In this document: positions 22,568 through 33,809 of the stretch, piece by piece
How positions within the stretch are numbered: the stretch's first letter is position 1
How the letters are laid out: each line of letters begins with the position of its first letter
From: Caenorhabditis elegans
Taxonomy: Eukaryota > Nematoda > Chromadorea > Rhabditida > Rhabditidae
NCBI RefSeq assembly: GCF_000002985.6
Contig: NC_003284.9
Coordinates: 8,556,001 to 8,620,000 of the forward strand
Reading direction: 5' to 3'
Length of the DNA stretch: 64,000 nucleotides
Notes under the pieces: generated by a model
What the model was told of the DNA's origin: nothing
The model's input: only the letters and a program-made list of their open reading frames with translations
Database searches by the model: none
Position numbers and translations under genes: made by a program

Positions 22568-24338
22568 TTACAGGTTCTTCTTCTTCAATAAATTGTATTT
22601 TCTGCATGTTTGGGAGGTTGTACACTTCTCTCGCTGACCCGTATAACAGCTGATTCTTTGTTTCCCGTCCGAATGTCTGAAAAGTGTCATGACCAGAAAC
22701 TCATTTTCAATTTGAGGATTTCTCCATTTTATAACAATATTTTTATAGCAAATTATTAAACAGATTGACGCTGCCAACCCGTAATTGGAAAAAATGAAAA
22801 CTGCAAAATTGAAAGCCTCTAAAATGCATATTTTTATTAATAATTTTTTAAATGTTTTTTTTATCCCGAAAAATCACCTTGCATCCAAACCAGCTGCAAT
22901 GAAAGACTAATGACAATGGTAGTACCGCCAACAGCATAGGCGCATAATGGAAACATCATCTAACAAACAAAATTATGATTTAAAAAAAAGCCCCTGAGTA
23001 TTCTATCTGAGCACACAAAAGATATAATAGTTTCCGTTGAACTTGGCGTGCATAAGCGCTGCGGTTAGAAGCCATTTGGTTAATAGTATTTAACGATTGA
23101 TATACAAATAAGAAAAGAAATGAGCCACCAATGCAGCAAGACACTACGTCATATAAGACAACCCATAGGTATTTTATAGATTCACATATCCATGCTCCGG
23201 GCTGCTCGTATAGAAAATCAATGCAGGAATACATTTGTTTCATTTGCAGTTTTAATATTGACTGGTCACTTGCAAGATGATAATGAATGATTATAATACT
23301 TGTGAATAGTATTGTCAATGCAAATACCCATATACCATAATAGGTTGCAGTTTTTAGCTTTGCACTGAAAATATATTTTATTTTTGTTGATTATCTTGTT
23401 ACATATAACATTTAAAATGTGATATTACCAGTGACAGTTAATTTAAATGCCATAAAATTAATAAATGTTTTTTGAATACAACGTAAATTACTATAATATT
23501 CGAAAAAAAATTATTTTAACAACAATAAATACTCTGAATAGTGACAAAATATACTGCTTTTTAAGACAATGGCCGTCGATTACAACAAACTTTTGAATTT
23601 GTGAATTTTAACAGCCCTAAACTAAATGCTGCTTCAGTATCATCTGATCATGATCGATTTATCACCTTATGAAGACCAATTTTTCTGCTAAGAAGCTTTA
23701 CTGATATTTAAATTATTATCAATTTATCAGTAAATCAATAGCACTAAGAAAGAAATTCTGATTAACTGCTTTATTAACACGGATTAATATGTTTACCTTA
23801 GAAATTTTGAGTTAATACTATCTAATCTCTATCCTTGCTAGAAGTTATTACTATGTATAGTGTTTGTGAAAAATAAAGGCAGATTTTTTTCAAATGCACC
23901 AGAAAACTGCTTCCGCTCTTACCTTGAGTTGGGTAGAATAATGTTCTGCCACCTCCAAAAAAAGATTTCCACCGTAGTTGAAGCAGATGTTGTCATACAA
24001 ATAAGTGACAGCGTAAGCATTTGATGACAATTGAAAAAATATCGGTAAAACCCGACAGAATAACCTAATGGCATAGCGGGAATTACAACAGGCGTGATGC
24101 CCATCGAAAATGTAAAGTCTAAAAATGTTGTCGAGCATTGATATACTAGCAAATGCCATCTCAATTATTTTCTTGATTCTCTAAGTTTCTGTTACCTGAA
24201 AGATTTCATGACTTTTGGAGAAATAAATATTATACAATAGAATGCTTAGATATGAAATAGTGTTTGAAAATACCATCCTATAACCAATATCTTCAAATAT
24301 GTACTTGGATAGACATCGATTCCTTGACATGTCGTCAT
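22568..24338 (-). pseudogene. Decayed serpentine chemoreceptor gene (SRH-like, Str superfamily)
   Basis: Minus-strand exons are 24338-24196, 24159-23923, 23364 to ~22980, 22959-22878 and 22800-22568. Conceptual pieces show the family layout: a TM2 region with CIIFISPKVMKSF then WHLLVYQCSTTFLDF and TPVVIPAMPLGYSVGF. Further TM segments follow, including the loop VYQSLNTINQ and the segment YGLAASICLIICY. Two lesions are visible. An in-frame TAA at 24248-24246 lies between TM1 and the CIIFISP motif, although the frame on both sides is the same. No donor at the end of exon 3 keeps phase with exon 4. Intact relatives are seven-pass G-protein-coupled receptors in chemosensory neurons. Family placement (SRH versus SRI) is uncertain. 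A rescue by an unrecognised intron is possible but would delete TM1. Confidence 0.6.
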
Positions 24339-24670
24339 GTTTGCCAACTCTGAAACCATATAATGTCAAAGTGAAAGTGGAAGAGAAAAAAAAAAGAAAA
24401 GTGAGTGCTTGAAACATACAAAACGATCCACTCAGTCAATGTCATCAATTACTCCCCCTTTCTTCCTACTTCCTTTTCAGTCATTTTCCATATTTTGTTC
24501 ATTTAATTCTTGGTATTTGTTGCTGGTGTCACTTTCTCAATTTCTTGTGTTTGTTAACCCAGATAGATTGTTCACTGCCTGGTTCCGGTTTTTGACCCAG
24601 ATCCATTTGATGAGCTCACAGCTGGAGGTGAATCAGTCTCGACAAGTTAAGCGTCATTCTTGATTGAAGA

Positions 24671-27425
24671 ATGAAAAGGAACATGCTTTTTATTTTACTC
24701 TTGATGTGTTTGTTTCTCAGTCATTCCATAACAGGTGAGATTTTGAATAATCTAATTGTTAAAAATAAATTGATTGATGATTAAAATTATTTGACATTTT
24801 TTCCTTTCTTATGCACCTAATTGTTCTATTTTGGCAGTTTAAAACTTGTTGTTTTGAAATTTACTAAAAAGCTCTGTATGATAAATAATTTTTGTTTATA
24901 ATTTTAATAGTTTGATATCGTTTTAAAAGATATCGATAAAAATCTACTTCAAAACTATTTTTTAAACAAAATAAACATTTATTTTAGTAAACTATTTTCA
25001 AATAGAACAAACTATAACTGAATTATAAACTGTCAACCTTAGTTCATATAGTACAATACAAATAGTGGAAATACCGTATCAACGATATTCTTAGGATTTT
25101 GAAAATTTTAAATCGCAAAGAACCTTACAAAGAAAGTTTGATAAAGACTGAAAAGACTACCGTACTTTCTCTATTAGTATTGCACCCCACGCCCATTGGA
25201 AAAATTATATCTCGGATGTATTTTGAAGATTTGAATTTTTGTTTCAATTTTGAAGAATACATAACGCATAACTACAGAACATTAAAACAAGAAACCGCAA
25301 AGATTTTGTCAGTGAACAATATTTTAGTGAAACAAGGAAAAACTAAGTTATAAGCTTTCAATGTTGAACTATGGGGTGCTTTACTAAAAGAGGAAGTACG
25401 TAAATGACTCACCTGGTCGGATTTCTGGAAAGTTCATTTCAGCGCAGTTAACTGTTGGTGGTTGGTTTTTTCCAGTCTCCGTAGCTCCACCTGATCCCAA
25501 GGATAACACAGTTTACGATGAAGATGTCACGTTTCCAGAAGCTGAAGCTGTTAATGTAACGCATCAGGAAATTAAAGTTAGTTTGAGTTGAGTGAAATAA
25601 TAAAAAATAACGAAACGATAATTATAGGATTACTACGAAAAAGATAAGCTGGAAAAATGGAATAATCAGAAAATACAAGCAGTTTATAAAAAAAACTTAG
25701 ACAAAGTGCACAGACATCATGTAAGGCTTATGGGGGAAACGTTCAGAAGCATAACATTACGCTACTTCAGAACGACAAGGAGTATACATCAACCACTACT
25801 CATGACCCACTTGAAATTTCACACTCAAAACGGTTTCTTCCTCAATCTGGCATGTTTTTTTTTTGGAAAAAATATAACTTTAATGATATTTCAGGAATCG
25901 AAAATTTAGTCCATCCACCGTTAGGAGGAGAAACGCCGTCTGTAAACGAAGAGCCAATTATAACAATGTCCATGACACCAATACAAAGCCTAAGTCAGCC
26001 GGAAGAAGTGGGCGTTTTATTTTTTTACTCGGCTAGCTGAATAGGCTAGCTGAATTTCTCTTATTACCGCCAAAACCAATGCTTTGTTCAGATATCAGCT
26101 GAATTTTCAAAAAGCAGCGATGCAATATTGGAAGTTAGCGCGACAACCGAAAAAGTCAGGACAACAAGAGTACCGTTTATTTATGGTAAGAAACTTTACA
26201 AGAGGGTGCAAATATTTGAGTTCCTGTATCTTGACGTGAGCAGAACTTGATATATTCAAAAGCGCATAATCATTAGTACATTTGATGATTATTAAATTAA
26301 TGATCAGAAGTAATAGATCAGCTGGCATAATTCACTGAAAACAGGGACAGTTTTTGTTTTAATAAAATCAAACTTTATTATTACAAGTTTTTGGAAGATA
26401 TAATATTATACACGTAAAAACTTATCACAAAAACTTTTTCTGATGAAAATCAACATTGAAAACGTTTATGAAACCATTGATGGTTTTCTGAAAAATTCCT
26501 CAATGTTTGCCGAAAAAAAAAGAAAATGTGATTTTATTTGATAAAGCAGTAATGGGTGTTAAAACATTATTAAAACACTGTTCTTAAAGAAAATCAGCAT
26601 CACACAATTACTTCAAGTAGATTAAATTTTTAAAAAGTATTTTTGCAGCACTAGAAATAAAGTTCTTGAATAATAGATTCGAAAACAACAATGTCTAGTG
26701 TCAAGTACAGAGGTGCCACAGCAAAAATTAAGGAAAATACTTTCCTTTTTAGAGTAAAGTTTGAAACAATAAACATTTCGTCAGTACACCATCCTTTTTG
26801 CAGGTATATTGATATTACGTCAAGCTCAAAGTTCAAGACAAAAAAAATGTTCTACGAAAACTTTTACCTCACTTACTGAAAGTATCAATTCAATTTGTTT
26901 GGGTATCACGACACAAATCAAGGCCACCAAAAAACACTCATGTTGCCATGATTTTTTCATTTTTTATTCCAAGAACAGGTGCAAAGCTATAATTGTAAAC
27001 ATGTAAACATTGTGCTAGGATAAAGTGTTGTTTACTGGACCCATCTTTTTTTAAAGGATAATTGATATTTATAGTTGTAGTGTTTTTTTTCCAGAAATTC
27101 CCAAGAAATCATTTGATGATCCCTTATCGTCTGTTGAAAGGGAAAAAGATATGATGAAATTGAAAAGGGATGTATTTCGTCTGCGCAATGAGATGAATCT
27201 GGTCAAAGCACTATTGAATAAGATGTACAAGAGAATGTACAGAAAACAGAGCGATTTTCTAAAGAAGGTTTAGTTTGCAAACTTCAAAAATAAAATAAAA
27301 AAGTATATTTGTAGAGAAGTATGCATGAAAAGCAATCAACTCGACTTTCTGCAGTTCAAGCAGAAGGATCTAACAGTGCTGCATTTGGAAGAGTTCAACG
27401 GAGAAATCATGTGCGGAATGTCTGA
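24671..27425 (+). CDS. Secreted protein of unknown function with basic helical C-terminal part
   Basis: The model has 8 exons: 24671-24734, 25476-25576, 25628-25720, 25771-25849, 25895-26007, 26092-26185, 27095-27267 and 27315-27425. They join in phase into 275 residues. The N-terminus MKRNMLFILLLMCLFLSHSI is a clear signal peptide. The middle is acidic and Ser/Thr-rich. Residues ~181-239 are strongly charged and helical, with spaced Leu/Met (MMKLKRDVFRLRNEMNLVK), compatible with a coiled coil, followed by an Arg/Lys tail. No domain is recognised. The fourth intron (25850-25894) begins GC rather than GT, is exactly 45 nt and has no stop, so it may be retained. Intron 1 contains a fold-back element (25158-25402). 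An AATAAA near 27528 could end the transcript. Confidence 0.7.
25158..25402. mobile_element. Fold-back element, second copy of the CCGTACTTYCTCTATTAG family
   Basis: The ends are TACCGTACTTTCTCTATTAG and its near reverse complement (AAAAGAGGAAGTACGTA). Inner ends repeat ATTGCACCCC/GGGGTGC. It lies inside the first intron of the 24671-27425 gene and matches the termini of the 8871-9294 element. Confidence 0.65.
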
Positions 27426-30201
27426 TTTTGTATTTTTAATTATATTTGCAATAATCCTTTATTCAATTTGCCTGTTTATTCTTATTGTAATCTAACGCTA
27501 ATGACACAGCTGCCAAAATTTGAAAACGAAAATAAATGAATATAAAAATTAGAAGACTGGATTTCTGATTGAGTTTTCTCAAATGACATAATTAGGAAAA
27601 ATCAGGTTTGTTGTAAAGAAAAAATGATGAGAGTGAAATAATAATTTTGATTAGCCAGGCAGCATATCAAATTCGATAAGAATGATCATATAATACAAAG
27701 CCCGAAAAGCCCAAAATGTAGCATTATTTTTTTGATGAAATTCCAGACCATTCTTTTTTTGTTTATTATTATGTTGCATGTTGTGTCGCATTGTTACATC
27801 ACTGAAAAAAACCAGCTTACTGGTTAATTACACCCTTCTAAATTGTGTGTACCTTCTTGAGAGCGACGAACCTATTTTCTTATTTTTTGTTTTGTTTTTT
27901 ATCTTGCTGTTCATTTCCTGAACACAACACCATAATGTTGGTTTTTGAAGAAATCTGCTACCAACTTCAAATAATTTTATAAAATCGACCACCGTTTAAT
28001 TTCTTAAAGTCCACTTTTCCACAGTGTTTCTCGATAGTTTTGAATTTTTGTTAATATTACCAAAAATAGTTAAGTACGTCCTTATTTCTTAAAATTTAAA
28101 TTGTATCTTGATTTTCTGCATTTAGATATGATAAGGGTTTAGTTTTGCGCAAGTTTCAAATAAAAAAGGTCCATATTGAGAAAAAACTTCGTCGAAAAAT
28201 GTTCAAGACAAAACTAAATTTTAGAGTGCGTAATTATACAATTCGGTCTGTTATCTGAGCATTTATACACTTTCCATGTCATGGCTTGAAGGTCATATAC
28301 CTGAAAAAGATTTGTTACATTCGAGTAGGAAAAATTACATTTTAAGGACATCTGATTTCTCCTGATTGAGAGAATAAAATTCAGACATGTTTGGAAATCT
28401 TTGTTTTTTTGTTTTTTAATTTTGTTTCTGCAAGGTATATTGTTCGAATAGTTTGGCTTTTTGACCAAATTTTTTAAAAAATATAATAACTATCACATAA
28501 TATTTTTTAATGACTGAGCAATTGGCATTTCAAAAATGAATTAGTAAACATATCTTTTTTCGACGAAAAGTCGCATTTTATCATGTCTAGGCATTGAAAC
28601 GTAACAACCTACTACCTACTTGTACTGTTGTTATTTGAAAAAAGTTGAAAATAGTACATTTTTTTGCAGACCGCTATAAGTACTAAAAATTGTTGCAAAA
28701 ACTACTTGGTAAGTTTATCAGTTGTGTCAGTTTTATCTCTTTTTTGATCAATTACTGTTATTTTTCTTTAAATTGATTTTCCCAATGATTATAACAACTA
28801 TTGCCGTTTCGATTTCAAAAGTAGAACATTCAAATTGAAAATTCTCGGTGGTGCCGCTCTGGTCATTTCTTTCAATTCCATTCGAATTGAGAAAAAAAGC
28901 GATAACATCGCATGTGATTTGTTTGTACCGTTTGTGCGTTTCTTGCCAATTCTAAAAGGTCACTCCTTAGAAACCGTTACTGAACTTGTTGAAAAATGGA
29001 GATTTAGAAATTCAATGATGTAAAGATACGGTTCGACAAAGTGCCAAAGTTATTCAAGAAGCGTGTCAGTGACCTCCTGTCACAGACGTCCAAAAACTTG
29101 GAATTCAAGGTTATCTAGCTATTTGAGTACTGATACAGTTATGGCGTAGTGAAAAATAAATTGACCTCCCATCTCTTAAATTCTTCGGTTTTGTTATCAA
29201 ATCACACTGGGCAGCATTTTAGTAACAGGCCGTTTTTAATGTTGTTTTCCATGAAAAGTGAAAACGTAATAAATATTTGGCAATATTATTTGAAAAGTAA
29301 ATTTTAGTTCCTCAATTGAGGAATGCGCGGGGAAAATTTAAGAATTTGTTTAAAAGTGAATGCAAAAAGTAGTTAAAAAATCCGTCATTTGTACTTTTGA
29401 AATTCAAAAAAAAGTAACTGCATTTATTTTGCCTGAAGTGCTAATTAAAGTTCGAAAAAAACGAAAGGAACATACATTTTGCAAAAAAAAACTGCTGACT
29501 TACCAGTGAACATAATTTTGCTAAGGAAAAAAAAACATTGAACTACGTTTCAAGTTGTCAGCTTTCTTTAAAAGTCGACAAAATCAGTAGTGGTTACAGA
29601 ATCAACTTGGTTGTGAACTTTTTATTTGTGATTTGACAAAACTCTTTGCGTTTTTCACGGTTAATATGTTTTAAAACTGAAAAATAATTTTAATTAACTA
29701 GTTTGAAAACTATAAGCATCTAGCTTACCTAAAAAATAGTGTACCTGAACTTCAGACCCCAAACTCACTTAGGATCCTTATCATGAATAGCGAACAAGTT
29801 TCACAAAACAATACACTTGTTCTAATAGATCCCCATATACTTTTAGAAATATAACTTGCCTTAGAAGATAATTTCAATGATGACACGCTCGCAAACGTTC
29901 TTGAAACTTAGCCCAAGGTCTTATGATTAACTTATCAAACTTTATCAAATTCTGAACATTTGTCTTTTTTTTAAATATCTTCAGTTCTTCTATTTTGAAA
30001 AAAACGCAACACTATATCACTTGACATTGAACGTATTTTTCATTAGCCCCAATTGATGTTAACGGTCATTTATTTCACTCGTAACCTTAACCCGAGTCCC
30101 TTGACCCCGCCCAATTAATTTTTGTACAGTGACCCCAAATTCATCTAGTTTTGCTTCCAGCCCTCATTCAATCTTCGTTTCCTCTTCTGCACAACAGAAC
30201 A
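27426..30201. other. Intergenic, no confident gene
   Basis: Mostly AT-rich. A short stretch at 28830-29130 has protein-like composition in two adjoining frames but lacks splice sites and a start context; it could be a gene relic. Upstream of 30202 the sequence becomes pyrimidine-rich, as expected near the next gene's 5' end. Confidence 0.45.
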
Positions 30202-33200
30202 ATGATTCTGTTAAAAATTGCATTCATTTCACTTTTTCCAATAGTTTTATGTGAAAAGGTTAAGCGGCAGGAGCAGGTGATACATGAAATTCCGAAATTC
30301 AAAAGAGGACGTGAGTTTTGTTTTCATAGTTTGCTAGTCTCTACAACATTTTACAGCAAAACGGAAGTAAAATTTGCTCAATCACTCATATTTCTAATTT
30401 CAGCAATAGTAATAGTTGATGAGACAGCACTGACAAATCCGAATTCGTTCGATTATGATTTCTCGGACGATCTGGGAAATACCGCTGATAAACAGGATTT
30501 GTATGATCAATTCATTGACCAGCTCCCCATGTTTCACATCTACAAGTTAGGAACTGATCGAGGAGTCACCCAGGTTAGGGAAATGTTCAATGAAAATCAA
30601 AGAACATGGAAATATGTTTAAACCGACTTGCAAATTAGTGACCGATTGTTGGTTTTTTTCGAACAAGAAATTCAAAATGGTCTTGAACATGTATAATTTG
30701 AGAAAATATCGTAGTGGTAAAGATAACTATTGCAACACAACACAGGGGACAGGCTCAAATTGAAATTTGATATAAGTCAAAAAAAAAATAAATTTCAGAA
30801 AACCTATTTAGCTGCCTGCGTGGCATAAAATCTGTCTTAACAAGGTCTAAAAGTTATTTGCTGTTAAAATTTTGAAACTTGTCTGAGTTGTCATTTTCCT
30901 TGCAATAAATTTAACTCGGGTTGTTCTTCAGACAAGTTATACACTTTAATGAAGACACGGTTTTTAAGGTAGTAAATTTCTTCTGCGTGAGAGGTGGCTT
31001 GAAATAATTGTTTAGATAATTCAGTTATTTATACTTATTGTACTTTGAAAACTGCTAAAATTTTATTATGAAAATTTTCAGGTCCCCATTGTAACTAGAG
31101 CAGGGCAAGACACTTGGTTCACTCCGTCCACAGCGAGCAATCGAGAACAAAAGTTTACATTTTACCTGACGACTCCGATGACGCCCAAAAAGGTTTGAAT
31201 AAGATTAGGATTATGCTCCATTTACGCAGACAATTGAATTCCATTTTGTTTTTTGAAATCCATTGTCCTAAATCCAAACCTTTTCAGAAAACTACAACTA
31301 CAACTCATGCTCCGCTTACGACAAAGATGAGGGAAAGTACACCAGCAACACATTCAACTACCGAAAGAGCAGTTATAACCACCACAGTTCCTACAACAAC
31401 TACAACTGAGAAAACAAAACTTCTCTCTACAACTCCAACTTCCACCACCACCAGAACCGTCCAGGCAACTACTAGAATCAAGTAATTGGATTAATTCACA
31501 CAATTGACTCATATTCTATATAGTTTAAGTTTAAGCCGCATCCGTCGCCCATTTCCAAAACAACCAAGGCCAGTCTTCAAGGTTCACATTTCAAGTACAA
31601 CAACAACAACTACTACTAGTGCCCCTGAAACGGTAGACAACTATAAAGGGCATGACACAATAAAAACATAAATACTTTACAGCCTACCATCAACCGAGGA
31701 CCAATTTGGCGTAAGGGTGGTGTTATCATTGATACGACAACGTCACCACGTCCTTTGACAACGCCAAGACAATGGACAATAAGGGGAATAAGAATAAGAG
31801 TGACCAGGCCCCCAGCAAGCACTACAACAACACCTACTCCAACGACAACGACCCAATCACCAAATACTAGAGCTCAATGGTGGAAGACTACAACATCTGC
31901 TAGTAGATGGGTTGCCGGGTTGGTCATTTCAGTTTTTTATGTAATTAAAGGTGGTGTAGTCGAATTTTTTATTGTCTTATCAGACTCAAAATTGTCTGAA
32001 AACACCGAATTTCATAATGAAACTTCTTGAAATCTTTTCAGAAAAAAGTTATGACGGCTCAAAAATGGCCTGAATTTCGTTAAAATCGGAAATTTGACGG
32101 ACTTGTCAATGTCGTTGTCAATGTCGCTAGAAACATTTTTTTTTGAAATTACCGTCAAATTTTGAGTATACAAAATGCTTATCTTCTGTTTTATACTTGA
32201 TTAAGGTATTTAAAAATCGATGGACGGCGAGTTTTGGTTTAAAAAAATTAAAAATCTCGCCGTCCATCGACTTTTAAATACTCAAGTTTAAAACGCAAGA
32301 TAATCAACATGTACACTCAAAATTTAACGGTGATTTCAAAAAAAATTGTTTCTAGCAGCTGCGACATTGACAAGTCGGTCAAATTTCCGATTTTAACAAA
32401 TTTCAGGCCATTTTTTGACCCGTCATAACTTTTTTCCGAAAAGTTTTCAAGAAGTTTCAATATGAAATTCGGTATTTTCAGACAATTTTGAGTCTAATAA
32501 GGCAATAAAAAAATTTGACTACACCACCTTTAAGTTTCAAAATAGCTATAACGGTGAATTTCAATTGTCAGGCCTAATGTTTCATTAAACTAGTCCTAAT
32601 TTGATATAATATGTATTACTAGGTATCAAAATCACTGATTGAAACACAGTCCTGGTAACGGCTTAATTAAAATAAAGTGGCAAGTAGGAAAAACGGGTAA
32701 CATATTGCTTTTGTATCTCGGTAGAGCAAACACCAGTGTCCCAAATTTGACAGTTCAATCCCGAACAGCAAACTCATTTTGTTTCTTGTGCTTCCCAACC
32801 AAAAAAGATTCTTACTACTATTTCTTTCAAATGACATCAACACAGTCTTTTACTAAACTAAAATAAAGTGAAATCATCACTCTCACATACACTTTCTAAG
32901 AAAGCTACGTTATAATGACAGTGAGGGTAAAAGTGTTACTCATGAAAAAGAAAATACATAAATGATTTGACCGCTCGTTATTTTTGATTGCGAGCGGAAT
33001 TTGCGTGATGACACAGTTTTACAGACCACGTCATCCACCACGCTTCAATCAAAATCAAAACTGGAAGCATCCGATCAGAAAACTCCAAGAGACTATTTCA
33101 CAGACAGCTGCTCCGCCGTTAGTTTAATTTTTTTTATTAAACTTTAGTGTCCGCAACTTAAAAAAAACGTTACTCGACTTGTGCAACTTTTGCGATTAGC

Positions 33201-33809
33201 ATTTCTTAATTAGCTAAAGTTGTTTTAAAAGTTTGGAGAATTGCAGAATTAGTAGTTTCATTCAAATTCCAAGGAGGAGACCAAATTTTGTAATAACCAA
33301 AATTTCGGATCCCAAAAATAAACGTTACAAATCGTAAGTTTATTCGTAACTTTGCAGAATTCCGATTTCTCTTGCCCCACTTCACATCATATGTATTTCA
33401 GACGTGTTGATCCTGTCAGTAACTCTCAGCCAAAGCCTGTTGTGATCCACACTGGAAGATATTCTGGTCCAACATACAACTGTCGTGTGCTTAATCCATT
33501 CACTGACGGTCAAGCGTCATCAGAGCACGACTCATCCTGCAAGATGCTCTATCCAGGATTATCACTTGATGGAACATGCCGTTGTTTCTATAAGGTAGGG
33601 GTGTTATGATAAATGAGCTCATCTCAAAATAGTTAACAGTTGAAGAGGAGGAATCCTCACATGTTAGTAACAAACTAGACATGGCGTCTTTTGTCTCTTG
33701 CAATGATTCAATTTCGAAATTTCAGGTGGCTGGAAGAGATGAGCATGGCTGTGCGACAGGCTTCATCTACGCGTGCCGTGCCCTTGGACTGCGGAGTATC
33801 AGCGTATAA
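30202..33809 (+). CDS. Secreted Thr-rich (mucin-like) protein with Cys-rich C-terminal domain
   Basis: The model has 10 exons: 30202-30310, 30404-30573, 31082-31192, 31288-31481, 31524-31632, 31683-31918, 33025-33117, 33247-33333, 33402-33594 and 33726-33809. They join in phase into 461 residues. The start MILLKIAFISLFPIVLC is a signal peptide. Dibasic KVKR follows. Residues ~131-310 are Thr/Pro-rich with runs such as TTTTTSAPET and TTTTPTPTTTT, a typical O-glycosylated stalk. The last ~90 residues hold a compact domain with Cys in the order YNCRV, SCKML, GTCRCFY, GCATGF, YACRAL. That is six Cys, probably three disulfides; I do not recognise the family. The donor of exon 6 (GG/GTTGGT) is weak but is the only one keeping phase. 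The 1.1-kb intron 6 holds a large palindromic element and a tRNA-like segment. Confidence 0.72.
31945..32533. mobile_element. Large palindromic element with TTAAAGGTGG ends
   Basis: Arms of ~290 bp run from TTAAAGGTGGTGTAGTC to GACTACACCACCTTTAA around a centre in which CGATGGACGGCGAG pairs with CTCGCCGTCCATCG. The two halves differ by scattered substitutions. It has TTAA-type ends and no coding capacity. It sits inside intron 6 of the 30202-33809 gene, so the pre-mRNA could fold into a long double strand. Confidence 0.8.
32715..32772 (+). other. tRNA-derived segment
   Basis: TATCTCGGTAGAGCA resembles a tRNA D-arm/box A, and ACAGTTCAATCCCG about 34 nt later resembles the T-arm/box B. Acceptor stem pairing is absent, so it is a relic or SINE head rather than a tRNA gene. 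It lies in intron 6 of the neighbouring gene. Confidence 0.3.

Noticed and set aside
28835-29125. Protein-like segments in two adjoining frames
   Set aside because: Amino-acid composition is suggestive but there is no start context, splice site or family match; could be a gene relic but cannot be supported.
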